Source of the DNA: JAIVJZ01 sp035645695
GTDB lineage: Bacteria; Acidobacteriota; Blastocatellia; Pyrinomonadales; Pyrinomonadaceae
DNA length: 64,000 nt
Assembly: GCA_035645695.1 (NCBI GenBank)
Contig: DASQMC010000016.1
Span: forward strand, 1-64,000
Reading direction: 5' to 3'
Position 1 is the stretch's first letter, and each line of letters starts with the position of its first letter. The notes beneath the pieces were generated by a model that saw nothing but the letters and a program-made list of their open reading frames with translations, searched no databases and was not told where the DNA came from. Positions 31,366-42,969 of this stretch are shown here, one piece after another. The translations under genes were made by a program, and so were the position numbers.

Positions 31366-33084
31366 TTGCTAACGGGACGCAAACTGCTGCTCGCCGATGA
31401 TTCTTTAACCATTCAAAAGGTGGTGAGTTTGACCTTCGGCGACGAAGCGATGGAGGTCACGTCTACAGGCGGCGGCGCGGAGGCTCTCGAAAAGCTGAAC
31501 GAAAGTTTGCCGGACATCGTCCTCGCCGACGTGTTCATGCCCGAGCCGAACGGCTACGCGCTGTGTGAACGCATCAAGGGGGACGAACGCACGCGGCATA
31601 TCCCGGTGGTGCTGCTCGTCGGCACGTTTGAACCTTTCAACGAAGCGGAGGCGCGCAGAGTCGGCGCGGACGATGTCTTGACCAAACCTTTTCAATCCAT
31701 ACGCGATCTCGTCAACAAAGTCGGCGGCCTGCTCGGCGGCCAGCCGGAAGAGAAGGGCGCGGACGCCGAACGCGCGCGCGACCAGTACCACGACGCCGGA
31801 GAGACGACGCGCGACCTCTCGCCCTTCGCCGCCGAAGCGCGCGCCGCCGACCCCGCCGCCGCGACTGCCGCCACATCCACCCCCGCCGACGCCTTCGCCG
31901 ATTTCGACATGGACGACGCTACCATCCAAACCACGCCCGCCGCCGCCTTCGACGCGTTGCACGCCGCGCCCGCTCCAAGCTTCTCCCGGATCAACGAGGA
32001 GGAACAATTCAGCGACCGTGCCGAGACGGACGAGGCGCTGTTCTTCGGCGAAGACGATGCGCCCGCTCTTGAGATAGATGCGCCCGCGCCTGAGATGCAC
32101 GCCGCCGCAGACCTGTCGCCGGCGGCGAGTTTGTCCTCCGGTTCTCCCGTCGCATCGCCCGTCGCCGAGTCCGCGTTCGACGCGCGCGCATCGCGCAACG
32201 CCGAGGCCGATGACGCGTTGCTTGAACTCGGCGACGCCGCCCCGGCCAGCACGGCAAACGCCGAAGCCGACGACTTCATCCTCGACATCGGCGGCGACGA
32301 CGATTCTTTTGACCCTCCCGCCTTCGCGCCCGCGCACGATGCGACCGCGGAAGCGGACATGTTGTTCGCCGAAGAAGCGCAGACGACGGAAGTGCCGGAA
32401 GCGTTCGCGATGCAGGGAGCGTTTACGGAGGCGGAAGCGTCAACGGAGTCGCCACTGTCCGTAGAGCCGGGGATGTGGGAGGCGAATGCCGGGGGCGCGC
32501 CGGTAGAAGCCGAAGCCCCAAGCGCGTCGGTGGAAGCCGCAAACGCGCTCGCGGATGAAGACCCGATGGAGTTGGAAGCGCCGGAGATGCTGGAATCACC
32601 CGCGCTGCTCTTTGCGAACGAACCGCTCGCGGACGCGCACGATTCTGAAATTTCTCTGGCGGGAGACGAATTCGCTCACGCGCCGCACGCGCCCGTCTGG
32701 GACAAAGACCCCGTGGCCGCAAGCATCGTGGCGCACGCGGGAGGCGTCGCCCTCGCCGGGACGACGGGCGCGAGCCAATCGTCTGAGCCGGTCGCGGCTG
32801 ATGCCGGTGCGACGGCAGCAGCGGCAACCGAATCGAGCGCGCCCGCCACGTCGTCCGCACCGAGTCAGGCGGCATCTACATCGGGTCAGGCGGCGTCCGC
32901 ATCGAGCCATGCATCGGCGTCGGCAGCGTCTTTGTCGCCGGAGGTGTTGGACGAGTTGGTGCGGCGCGTCGTCGCGCAGATGTCGGAACAGGTCGTGCGC
33001 GAAATCGCTTGGGAAGTCGTTCCCGATCTGGCCGAGCGTCTCATCAGGCAACGCCTCGAAGAGGAAAGAGCGCGCGCTCAGTAA
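31366..33084 (+). CDS. Receiver-domain protein with long acidic Ala-rich linker
   Basis: 572 residues. N-terminal receiver domain: LLADDSLTIQKVV, phospho-Asp in IVLADVFMPEP near residue 54, Lys in VLTKPF. Residues about 125-515 are low-complexity, rich in Ala, Glu, Asp, Ser and Pro. The last about 55 residues form a predicted helical block (SPEVLDELVRRVVAQMSEQV; EIAWEVVPDLAERLIRQRLE), similar to domains at the end of some gliding or polarity regulators (FrzZ-like; tentative). TTG start with GAAGGAG 8 bases upstream. A strong terminator follows. Confidence 0.85.
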   Translation: MLTGRKLLLADDSLTIQKVVSLTFGDEAMEVTSTGGGAEALEKLNESLPDIVLADVFMPEPNGYALCERIKGDERTRHIPVVLLVGTFEPFNEAEARRVGADDVLTKPFQSIRDLVNKVGGLLGGQPEEKGADAERARDQYHDAGETTRDLSPFAAEARAADPAAATAATSTPADAFADFDMDDATIQTTPAAAFDALHAAPAPSFSRINEEEQFSDRAETDEALFFGEDDAPALEIDAPAPEMHAAADLSPAASLSSGSPVASPVAESAFDARASRNAEADDALLELGDAAPASTANAEADDFILDIGGDDDSFDPPAFAPAHDATAEADMLFAEEAQTTEVPEAFAMQGAFTEAEASTESPLSVEPGMWEANAGGAPVEAEAPSASVEAANALADEDPMELEAPEMLESPALLFANEPLADAHDSEISLAGDEFAHAPHAPVWDKDPVAASIVAHAGGVALAGTTGASQSSEPVAADAGATAAAATESSAPATSSAPSQAASTSGQAASASSHASASAASLSPEVLDELVRRVVAQMSEQVVREIAWEVVPDLAERLIRQRLEEERARAQ

Positions 33085-33106
33085 CAGGCCACGCGGCAAG
33101 CACGCT

Positions 33107-33170
33107 AAACGGATCGGGTTCGGGGCGGAGACAGTCAATCCGCCCCGAACCCGATCCGTTTTCTTTTTAG
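33107..33170 (+). terminator. Strong intrinsic terminator
   Basis: Perfect 23-bp inverted repeat (33107-33129 with 33139-33161), then TTCTTTTTAG. It ends the receiver-linker gene. Confidence 0.94.
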
Positions 33171-33300
33171 CCGTCAGCCCCCGGTCACCAGCTTTTCAGC
33201 CATCGGTCGAAAACGGCCGCCGATTCCTTTACAATGCCCGAGAGCAAAAAATTCAATGTATCTAAACGCCGAAAGCTGACGGCTGGTAGCCCATAGCTCA
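33171..33300. repeat. Decayed heptad palindrome before valS
   Basis: Traces of the arm pair GCCGTCAGC...GGTCACCAGC and GCTGACGGCTGGTAGC, with eroded loop. It abuts the valS start region. Confidence 0.5.
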
Positions 33301-33309
33301 CCCGAACAC

Positions 33310-35996
<2,687 letters not shown>

Positions 35997-36000
<4 letters not shown>

Positions 36001-36851
36001 AATGGCTTGACGAAGGTGCGCTCTTTCAACAGATCGGCGCGTTTCTCGCTGAAGACCTGGGGCGAGGCGACATCACGACGCAATCGACCGTGACGCGCAA
36101 CGCGCACGCGCGCGGTCGCTTTCTCGCGAAAGAGCCGCTCGTCATCGCCGGTCTCGAAGCGGCCGAGGCCGTCTTCTCCACGCTCGACTCGCAACAGCAA
36201 CTCGAAGCCTTCTTCTCCGACGGCGACGAGGTGGAGGCGGGCAAAGTAGTCGCGCGCACGAACGGCTTCGCCGATGTGCTGCTGGCGGGCGAGCGCGTTG
36301 CGCTGAATTTACTGCAACGCCTCTCGGGCATTGCGACGACGACCCGCGCGTTCGTGCGCGAGGTCGAAGGGACGAACGCGCAGATCGTCGATACGCGCAA
36401 GACGACGCCGGGGCTGCGCATGCTTGAGAAGTACGCCGTGGAATCGGGCGGCGCGCGCAATCACCGTTTCGGCCTCGACGACGGCGTGCTCATTAAAGAC
36501 AACCACATCGCGCTCGCGGGCGGCGTGGGCGCGGCCGTCGAGCGCGCGCGCAGGGCGGTCGGGCACCTGCACAAGATCGAGGTCGAAGTCACAAGCGAAA
36601 AGGATTTGCGCGAGGCGATCACGAGCGGCGCGGACATCCTCTTGCTCGACAATCTGACGCCGGAAGAGACGCGCGCGCGCGTCGAACTCGCGCGTGAATT
36701 GTCGCCCGCCGTCCTGCTCGAAGCGTCGGGCGGCATCCGTCTGGAGAACGTGCGCGCCTACGCCGAAGCGGGCGTCGATCTGATCAGCGTTGGCGCGCTG
36801 ACGCACTCGGCGCGGGCGATGGACATCAGCTTCAAGATTCAACCGGGCTGA
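35997..36851 (+). CDS. nadC: Quinolinate phosphoribosyltransferase NadC
   Basis: 284 residues. Makes nicotinate mononucleotide from quinolinate in NAD synthesis. Motifs: EDLGRGDITTQSTV, ERVALNLLQRLSGIAT, the catalytic block DTRKTTPGLRMLEKYAVESG, NHRFGLDDGVLIKDNH and LEASGGIRLENVRAYAEAG. Family length. It starts inside the end of valS; no gene of the upstream NAD pathway (nadA, nadB) is near. Confidence 0.97.
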
Positions 36852-36928
36852 ACAGGCCAGCCGCTTGAGCCGGATGCGTTTGGAACTATGCCGTGAATGC
36901 GGCGTGTACATTAGAGTTATCAGTGGCT

Positions 36929-37019
36929 TTGTTGCATAAATAGGGTTTTGTGTCCATATATTGTGGATGTCATGCGAAATTTCAAACCCGAAACCGCAAC
37001 ATATAGATTTATGCAACAA
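36929..37019. mobile_element. MITE-like element with 13-bp terminal inverted repeats
   Basis: TTGTTGCATAAAT (36929-36941) and ATTTATGCAACAA (37007-37019) are perfect inverted repeats enclosing 65 bases with no transposase. The end with its preceding GGC (GGCTTTGTTG...) resembles IS903/IS5-type termini. The inner sequence has a second weak inverted repeat (GGGTTTTG / CAAACCC). Confidence 0.6.
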
Positions 37020-37020
37020 C

Positions 37021-37083
37021 GTCGTTATCAGTTATCAGTTATCAGTTTTCAGTTTTCAGTTATTAGTTGTCGGTTATCAGTAA
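37021..37083. repeat. Single heptad array before the secreted coiled-coil gene
   Basis: Units CAGTTAT, CAGTTTT and CGGTTAT in tandem. No matching opposite arm nearby except a single GTTATCAG at 36916. It may have lost its partner when the MITE-like element inserted. Confidence 0.7.
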
Positions 37084-37094
37084 GGAGTTTGATG

Positions 37095-37910
37095 ATGCGA
37101 AATCGTTCAGGATTCAGGGCGGTTGTGGCGTCGGCGTTGGTGTCGTTGCTGGCGTGGGGAGCGTTCGAGGCGCAGTCGCAGCAGCAGCAGCGCAGGCGTC
37201 CGTCGCGGCGTGCGACGAACCCCACGCGTGGCACCACCACCACGCAGCCGACGGCGACGCCTGATTACGAGCCGCGCGTCGTCAGCACCGCCGAGGAACA
37301 GGCGGCTCAGGAAGGCCGCGCCGCAACGCCGACGACGAGCCGCACGCGCCGCTCCCGTTCGACCGCGCCGCCCGAATCCGACGAAACGCTCAAGACGATG
37401 CAGAGCTTGTTGGACGAGTTCGGAAGACTCAACCGGAAGGTTGACGAGCTCGAAAAGGAGCGGCGCACCGACCTGATTCAGGAACGACTGACGCGCGCCG
37501 AGCAGCGCGCCGAAGGTTTGCAGACGCAACTGCGCGACGTGTTGGAGAAGGAGGCCGGTTTGCAGGCGCAGATGGATCGGGTGGACGAGCAGATGCGCCC
37601 CGAGAGCATCGAACGGCAGGCCGCGCTGACGGGGACGTTTCGCCCAGACGAGTTGCGCGACACGATCCGCCGCCAACTCGACTCGGAGAAACGGCGCATC
37701 CGCACGCAACTCGACGTGCTACAGGGAAGCCGCACGCGGCTCGAAACCGCGCTCAACAACGCCGACCAGCTTGTCGGGCGTCTACGCGCGCAACTCGACG
37801 CCGCCGTGGAACGCGAACTCGAAAGCGGCGGCCCCGCGTCGAGCGCGCCTGTGCCGACGCCTTCGCCCACGCCTTCGCCGACGCCTTCTTCTACACCGCC
37901 GCCACAATGA
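37095..37910 (+). CDS. Secreted coiled-coil protein of unknown function
   Basis: 271 residues. Signal peptide (FRAVVASALVSLLAWGAF), a low-complexity Gln/Arg/Thr/Pro region, then a long predicted coiled coil (LLDEFGRLNRKVDELEKERR through LNNADQLVGRLRAQLDAAVE) and a Pro/Thr tail (TPSPTPSPTPS). TAAGGAG 7 bases upstream supports the ATG at 37095 (37092 is an alternative). Upstream in-frame sequence is repeat. No family recognised; it could be an envelope structural protein. Confidence 0.75.
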   Translation: MRNRSGFRAVVASALVSLLAWGAFEAQSQQQQRRRPSRRATNPTRGTTTTQPTATPDYEPRVVSTAEEQAAQEGRAATPTTSRTRRSRSTAPPESDETLKTMQSLLDEFGRLNRKVDELEKERRTDLIQERLTRAEQRAEGLQTQLRDVLEKEAGLQAQMDRVDEQMRPESIERQAALTGTFRPDELRDTIRRQLDSEKRRIRTQLDVLQGSRTRLETALNNADQLVGRLRAQLDAAVERELESGGPASSAPVPTPSPTPSPTPSSTPPPQ

Positions 37911-38005
37911 AGGGATGAGGGCGGAGGGATGAGGGATGAATAAAGAAAGCACTCACTTGATTGAATGCCTCCTTTCATCCCTCATCCCTCCGCCCTCATC
38001 CCTTA
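37908..38005. repeat. Heptad palindrome before the short XdhC gene
   Basis: Left arm GATGAGG/GGAGGGAT units, right arm CATCCCTC. The loop contains ATAAAGAAAGCACTCACTTG...CCTTT. The upstream gene's stop is in the left arm. Confidence 0.9.
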
Positions 38006-38010
38006 TTCTT

Positions 38011-38376
38011 ATGGGTACGATCTCGCAGGCAGAACTTTACCGTCTGATCGCTGAAAGGAACGCGAGGGGCGAGCGCGTCGTGGTGGCGACGGTCGCGCAC
38101 ACGCGCGGCTCGACGCCGCAACGTCGCGGGGCGAAGATGCTCTTCTTCGAGAACGACGATGTGGCGGGCACGGTCGGCGGCGGTTGCATCGAGGCCGAGG
38201 TTTGGGCGGAAGCCCGCGAGGCGATGCGCACGGGCGCGGCGGGCTTGCACAAGTTCAGTCTCACGGCCGACGAGGCCAGCGAAGAAGGGATGGTCTGCGG
38301 CGGCACGATGGAGATTTTCATAGACGTGTGGGACGGAAGAAGGGAAAAGGGAAAAGGGGAAGGGGTAAAGGGGTAA
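38011..38376 (+). CDS. XdhC-family N-terminal domain protein (short, possibly truncated)
   Basis: 121 residues. Matches only the first domain of XdhC/CoxI, the factors that insert the sulfurated molybdenum cofactor into xanthine dehydrogenase-type enzymes: VVVATVAHTRGSTPQRRGAK, then FENDDVAGTVGGGCIEAEVW and EEGMVCGGTMEIFIDV. After DVWDG the frame enters a purine heptad array (RREKGKGEGVKG) and stops, so the last 12 residues are repeat-encoded. It may be a natural single-domain form or a gene cut by the repeat. No molybdoenzyme genes are in the window. Confidence 0.8.
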   Translation: MGTISQAELYRLIAERNARGERVVVATVAHTRGSTPQRRGAKMLFFENDDVAGTVGGGCIEAEVWAEAREAMRTGAAGLHKFSLTADEASEEGMVCGGTMEIFIDVWDGRREKGKGEGVKG

Positions 38377-38482
38377 AGAGGAAGGGGCGAAGAACAGCCT
38401 CGCGAATTAATCTCAGGGCAATCCCGCTTGTATCACTTTCACCTTTACCCTTTACCCCTTCCCCTTTTCCCTCTATCCTTCA
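38334..38482. repeat. Purine heptad palindrome inside the end of the short XdhC gene
   Basis: Left arm AAAGGGG/GTAAAGG units, right arm CCTTTAC/CCCCTTT. Long loop of about 55 bases with AAGAACAG. Confidence 0.88.
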
Positions 38483-38506
38483 TCCATCTCCTTCGGAGGT
38501 TTTTCT

Positions 38507-38827
38507 ATGCCCGCATCTTTCATGGAAGACTACAAGGCGAAGCACAGGCATCCGCTCAATCGCCTGACGCACAGCATCGGCATCCCTATGATCGTCTTGA
38601 GCTTGCCGCTTTTCTTTTTCAACTGGCGATGGGCGCTCGCGATGTTCGTCGTCGGGTGGATTCTACAGTTCGTCGGCCACTGGATCGAGGGCAACCAGCC
38701 CGCGTTCTTCCGCAATCCGATTTACCTGCTCATCGGGCCGTTGTGGATCGCGCGCCGCGTGCTCTCGACGCTCGGGCTGGCCGCGAAACCCGCCACTACC
38801 GATTTCCCCGCCAAACGCTCGCGCTGA
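38507..38827 (+). CDS. Mpo1-like (DUF962) small membrane protein
   Basis: 106 residues with about three membrane helices. The conserved His/Asn/Glu pattern of the family is present: HPLNRLTHSIGIP and VGHWIEGNQPAFF. Yeast Mpo1 is an Fe-dependent dioxygenase for 2-hydroxy fatty acids; bacterial members are poorly studied. TCGGAGG lies 9 bases before the ATG. It sits between two XdhC-family genes and its stop is 2 bases before the next start. Confidence 0.9.
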   Translation: MPASFMEDYKAKHRHPLNRLTHSIGIPMIVLSLPLFFFNWRWALAMFVVGWILQFVGHWIEGNQPAFFRNPIYLLIGPLWIARRVLSTLGLAAKPATTDFPAKRSR

Positions 38828-38829
38828 AA

Positions 38830-39663
38830 ATGAACGAAACGACCGACGACTTCGACGGCGCGGAGCATCTGGCCGGTGCAATCGCGCGTGTGCTGGAAGA
38901 CGGCGCGGTCGCCGTCCTCGCCACGCTCGTAGAGGTTCGTCCGCCACACCCGGCGGGCGCGAAGTTGCTAATCGACGATTCGGGCGAAGCGGCGACGGGC
39001 GGCACGGGCGACGATGCGCTCGACGAATCAATCGCGCGCCGCGCCGACGCCTTCGTCAAATCGCGCGCCGAAGCACAAACTTTCAAAGTTGAAGAGTTCG
39101 CGCCGGAACTCTTGAAGTGGCACGGGGCGCGCGTCCTGTTTGAGCGCGTCGAGCGAGAGCCGCGCGTCGTGGTGTGTGGCGCGGGGCACGTCGGCGCATC
39201 GCTCGCACGGCTCGCGGAGGCCGTCGGCTACCGCGTCACACTGATAGACGACCGCGCGGATTTCGTCACCCGCGCACGCTTTCCCGAGACGGAGATCGAG
39301 CTCGTCGCGGCGTCCGATGGTTGGCGGCGAGCCGTGCAAACTTCCGTTGGCAAGGGGCGCGGCGTCTACGTCGCCGTCGTCACGCGCGGGCACAACGAGG
39401 ATGAGGAATGCATGCGCGCCGTCGTCGCCGCGCGGCCTGATTACGTCGGGATGATCGGCAGCCGGCGGCGCACGAACATCGTGCTGGAACGCCTGCGTGA
39501 ATCCGGCGTCGCGGATGAAATTTTAAGAGAGGTGCGCGCGCCCATCGGCCTTGACATCGGCGCGGTGTCGCCGGAAGAGGTCGCGCTCGCCGTGCTGGCC
39601 GAGATCGTCGCGACGCGGCGGGGCGGAAGCGGAAAGCCGCTGTCGCAGTGGCGACGCGCGTAG
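38830..39663 (+). CDS. XdhC family molybdoenzyme maturation factor (two-domain)
   Basis: 277 residues. A diverged N-terminal XdhC/CoxI-like domain is followed by the C-terminal NAD-binding-fold domain: VVVCGAGHVGASLARLAEA, VTLIDDRADFVTRARFP, VAVVTRGHNEDEECM, YVGMIGSRRR and APIGLDIGAVSPEEVALAV. XdhC proteins bind and protect molybdenum cofactor for xanthine dehydrogenase-type enzymes. Start at 38830 was chosen because upstream in-frame sequence overlaps the Mpo1-like gene. It and the short upstream gene may be a split or duplicated pair. Confidence 0.9.
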   Translation: MNETTDDFDGAEHLAGAIARVLEDGAVAVLATLVEVRPPHPAGAKLLIDDSGEAATGGTGDDALDESIARRADAFVKSRAEAQTFKVEEFAPELLKWHGARVLFERVEREPRVVVCGAGHVGASLARLAEAVGYRVTLIDDRADFVTRARFPETEIELVAASDGWRRAVQTSVGKGRGVYVAVVTRGHNEDEECMRAVVAARPDYVGMIGSRRRTNIVLERLRESGVADEILREVRAPIGLDIGAVSPEEVALAVLAEIVATRRGGSGKPLSQWRRA

Positions 39664-39741
39664 CCGGTAATGGCGGGGGTAAGGTTCTTAACGGCGGAGT
39701 TGCGCGGTTATAGCCATTCGCAATTGTATGTGACTCAAAAT

Positions 39742-39826
39742 TTCTCTGTGCCGCCTCCGTGTCCTCTGTGTCTGCGGTGGTGAGTGCTAATACATAAGCA
39801 TTCACCACAGAGGCGGCACAGAGGGT
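39742..39826. repeat. Imperfect palindrome of a different type
   Basis: TCTCTGTGCCGCCTC...GGTGGTGAGTGCT pairs with AGCATTCACCAC AGAGGCGGCACAGAG. Left arm is longer by a repeated CTCTGTGTCTGCG segment. It separates convergent genes and may end transcription. Confidence 0.75.
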
Positions 39827-39842
39827 TTTGTGATCGCCGGGT

Positions 39843-40682
39843 TCAAATTCGCGATGACACGTCGGCGATCCGCGACGCCTCGACGGCGTGTTCCTCACTA
39901 TGTCCGGCGGCAGGTACGGGCGTCATTGTGCTTGGCGTCAAAGTCGCTTCCAGCTTTTTTCGTTTCTTTCCCATTATCAGCCCATTGATGGTCATCACCG
40001 GGCCGACCAGCACGTAGATGAAACCGGCCAGCGCGACGTATGCGGATGTGCCACGGCTGGCGAGGCCGATGGAGAGCAGGCCGATGCAGACGTGCAGTAT
40101 GTTCTCAACCATCTCCGTCCGCGTGTCCAACACTTCGAGCGGGTTCAACTCCAACTCGGCGCGCTTGGCGTAAGCGCGCCGGTAAAGCAGCGCGAAGACG
40201 GCGAAGACGGCCACGTAGCCGATGCTGAAGACGATCATCATCTTCCCCATCTGGCTGCGCTCGACGGCGGCGACCCATTCGCCCGTCGGCAACCGCACGC
40301 GATTGTCCGCGCCGAGCATCATGTTCACGAGCAGCGTCCAGACGAACTTCAGCGGGTAGACGTAGAACAGTACGACGAAAAGCAGCACGGCGTTTAGGAC
40401 GAACGTGAGCGCGTCGTTCAGCCCGTAGCGACGGAAGAACTTGTATTGCTGATACCAGACGAGGATGAGCATCGCGAAGCAGATGGCGAAGGCGATGAAG
40501 CCGCGCATCATCTCCATCAGCGCGTCGAACGTGCGTGGCACTTCGAGCGAAACGACGAGCAGCGTGATGGCGAAGCCGAACACCGCGTCGCTCAGGGCTT
40601 CGACGCGCGACACCTCGCGCCCGCGCATGCGAAACTTGCGGCTCAACCCGATCTCACTCTCGATTAACTTCTCGCGAATCAT
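39843..40682 (-). CDS. TMEM175-like ion channel protein (DUF1211)
   Basis: 279 residues with about six membrane helices. The family motif at the first helix is RVEALSDAVFGFAITLLV (the usual F of FSD reads L). Bacterial TMEM175 proteins are K+-selective leak channels; most have two such repeats per functional unit or form tetramers. The tail is polar and disordered. The stop lies close to a palindrome. Confidence 0.85.
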   Translation of the reverse strand: MIREKLIESEIGLSRKFRMRGREVSRVEALSDAVFGFAITLLVVSLEVPRTFDALMEMMRGFIAFAICFAMLILVWYQQYKFFRRYGLNDALTFVLNAVLLFVVLFYVYPLKFVWTLLVNMMLGADNRVRLPTGEWVAAVERSQMGKMMIVFSIGYVAVFAVFALLYRRAYAKRAELELNPLEVLDTRTEMVENILHVCIGLLSIGLASRGTSAYVALAGFIYVLVGPVMTINGLIMGKKRKKLEATLTPSTMTPVPAAGHSEEHAVEASRIADVSSRI

Positions 40683-40752
40683 GCCGTCTCCCGCGCGCCG
40701 TGCCGGAACGCCCCGCCCTTTCGAGCGGCGGCGGTTGTAAATCGGGTCGAAG

Positions 40753-41403
40753 CTAATTCTTCCGCGCCGTGAGGTATTTCTTCGGAAGCGGGTTCGCCGC
40801 GTCTTCCGGCTGCCAGAAGATCGTCACTATCCACCAGCGCTTGCCGTCGTTCATGAGTTGAATGCTGTTGATGCCGCGCACGAAGGGCTTCGGGTCGGCC
40901 GTGTCGTGGCGTCCCTCGTAGACGCTGAAGACCTGCGCGATGTTGCCGAAAGTCTCGACGTGGTTGGCAATCGACCGCTCGAAGAATCCCTGCTCCTCCA
41001 TGAACTTGCCGGATGATGTGATGAACTCTTCGGGCGTCAGGACGCGCGTCGCGATCTCGCCGGTCGGTTGTTTGAAGGTCGGGATCAGGCGTGCGCCGGG
41101 AACGAAGAGCGAGCGGAAACGATCCCAGTTGCGCGGCTTGCCCTTCGCGCCGGAGATGGAACCGTAGACGGCGGCGAGTATGGCGTCGAGCGTCGCAACG
41201 TCGGCGGGATCGGCGGCGGGCGTCGCCGTCGTCGCCGGTTGGTTCGAGTTGTTCACGTTGGATGGTTGTTGCGTCGTGGTGGAAGGTTGTGTTCGCGGTG
41301 CTGATTGCGCCCGAACCCGTGCCGCCGCTCCCGCGTGGCAGGCGATGAAGACCAGACATGCGCTCATGGCGAGCGAACCGGAACGCGCGGTCAAACTTTT
41401 CAT
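40753..41403 (-). CDS. Secreted SnoaL/DUF4440-like protein
   Basis: 216 residues. Signal peptide (MKSLTARSGSLAMSACLVFIACHA), a Thr/Gln/Pro linker, then a domain of about 130 residues with the NTF2-like pattern WDRFRSLFVPGARLIP, PEEFITSSGKFM, SVYEGRHDT and GKRWWIVTIFWQPE. Such domains bind small ligands; no catalytic residues can be named. AGGAG lies 7 bases before the chosen ATG. Confidence 0.8.
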   Translation of the reverse strand: MKSLTARSGSLAMSACLVFIACHAGAAARVRAQSAPRTQPSTTTQQPSNVNNSNQPATTATPAADPADVATLDAILAAVYGSISGAKGKPRNWDRFRSLFVPGARLIPTFKQPTGEIATRVLTPEEFITSSGKFMEEQGFFERSIANHVETFGNIAQVFSVYEGRHDTADPKPFVRGINSIQLMNDGKRWWIVTIFWQPEDAANPLPKKYLTARKN

Positions 41404-41587
41404 AAGATTCTCCTGAAGCTCGAAGATGAAAGCCGAAACGACGGGGCGCGCGTCTTTCGCGCGCACGCGCGATTAGACCGCGACCGCCCGGCCGCAAAAC
41501 TCTTATTCGTTCGGCGGGGGCGAAAAGTTGCGATATTTCGCGATAGGGTTTGAGTCGGATGCCCTTCGGATGGTATCAAGTTAGATC

Positions 41588-42874
41588 ATGCCCGCGCTGA
41601 TCGAGCCAAACGCGCCGCAAGCAACTCGTTCGAGCGAGATGTTTCGCGCGCTCACGCACCGCAACTTTCGCCTGTTCTGGGCGGGCGCGTTCCTGTCGAA
41701 CATCGGGACGTGGATGCAGACGGTGGCGCAGGGCTGGCTCGTCCTGCAACTCACGAACTCGGCCTTCTGGCTCGGCGTCGACGGCTTCGCGGCGACTTCG
41801 CCCGGCCTCGTCCTGACGCTCCTCGGCGGCGTCTTCGCCGACCGTATCGACCGCAAGCGCCTGCTTCTCTTCACGCAGGCGGGCGCGGGGCTGACCGCGC
41901 TCGCGCTCGCATTCCTGATCGCCGCCGGGATCGTCAGCGACGCCGCGCACGTCTGGATCATCCTGGCGGCCTCGTTCATTACGGGCTGCTGTTTCTCGCT
42001 CGCGTCGCCTTCCTATCAGGCGATCACTATCGACCTCGTCGGGCGCGAAGACTTATCGAACGCCATCGCGCTCAACTCGACGCAGTTTCAACTCTCGCGC
42101 GTAGTCGGCCCCGCCCTCGCCGGAGTCGGCTTCCAACTCTTCGGGCTGGCCGGTTGCTTCTTCGTCAACGGTCTCTCGTTCGTCGCGATCATCATCGCGC
42201 TCTCGCTCGTGCGCATCGAATCGCCGGACGGGACGACCATCGTCGCCCGGCCGCACGACGACGAACGTCAAACGATGTGGCACGACCTGAAGAACGGCTT
42301 TCGCTACGTGTGGAGCCGCCCGCGCGTCTTCCTGCTGCTTTTGATCTCGGCCGTGGCGAGTTTGTTCGGCGCGCCCTACATGACGCTGATGCCGCTCTTT
42401 ACGCGCGACGTGCTCGGCCTCGGCGAAACCGGCCTCTCCCTGATGATGGGCGTGGCGGGCGCGGGTTCATTCCTCGCCGCGCTGATGCTGACGTTTCTCG
42501 GCAACGTGCGGCGCAGGGGCTTTTACGTGCTGGGCGGTTCGGCGGCGTTCGGCCTGTGCCTCGTCGGCTTCTCGCTCTCCAGAAACGCCGCGCTGTCGCT
42601 CTTGATGCTGTTCGGCATCGGCTTTTCCATCGTCTGCTCCATCGCCGTCACCAACATGCTGCTGCAAAAGCTCGTGACCGACGAGATGCGCGGGCGCGTG
42701 ATGAGCATGTTCATGCTGTCGTTCATCGGCGCGTGGCCGATTGGCAGTTTCGTCGCAGGGGTCGCCGCCCGCCGCTTCGGCGCGCCTTACACGCTCGCCA
42801 CCGGCGGCGTCGTCATCGTCCTCTTCAACCTCTACGTCGCCCTCCGCAGCCCCGGCCTGCGCTCGCTCGACTGA
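41588..42874 (+). CDS. MFS exporter (EntS/MFS_3 type)
   Basis: 428 residues with twelve predicted membrane helices. N-terminal block FRALTHRNFRLFWAGAFLSN, then IGTWMQTVAQGWLVLQLTNS and the loop motif GGVFADRIDRKRLL; later LGGSAAFGLCLVGFS and MRGRVMSMFML. This group exports siderophores, antibiotics or other small molecules; substrate unknown. A heptad palindrome follows the stop. Confidence 0.92.
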   Translation: MPALIEPNAPQATRSSEMFRALTHRNFRLFWAGAFLSNIGTWMQTVAQGWLVLQLTNSAFWLGVDGFAATSPGLVLTLLGGVFADRIDRKRLLLFTQAGAGLTALALAFLIAAGIVSDAAHVWIILAASFITGCCFSLASPSYQAITIDLVGREDLSNAIALNSTQFQLSRVVGPALAGVGFQLFGLAGCFFVNGLSFVAIIIALSLVRIESPDGTTIVARPHDDERQTMWHDLKNGFRYVWSRPRVFLLLLISAVASLFGAPYMTLMPLFTRDVLGLGETGLSLMMGVAGAGSFLAALMLTFLGNVRRRGFYVLGGSAAFGLCLVGFSLSRNAALSLLMLFGIGFSIVCSIAVTNMLLQKLVTDEMRGRVMSMFMLSFIGAWPIGSFVAGVAARRFGAPYTLATGGVVIVLFNLYVALRSPGLRSLD

Positions 42875-42878
42875 GAAG

Positions 42879-42969
42879 CATCGTGAATCGTGAATCGTCA
42901 ATCGTAAATCGTGAATAGAAGAAAGCCGCTTTGCTTTTTCTATTCACGATTTACGATTGACGATTCACC
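42879..42969. repeat. Heptad palindrome after the MFS gene
   Basis: Left arm GTGAATC, GTCAATC, GTAAATC; right arm GATTTAC, GATTGAC, GATTCAC. Loop GAAAGCCGCTTTGCTTTTT. Single-base variants on one arm are matched on the other. Confidence 0.92.

Noticed and set aside
36948..37094. N-terminal extension of the secreted coiled-coil protein
   Set aside because: The extra codons run through the MITE-like element and a heptad array; a TAAGGAG site and signal peptide support the later ATG.
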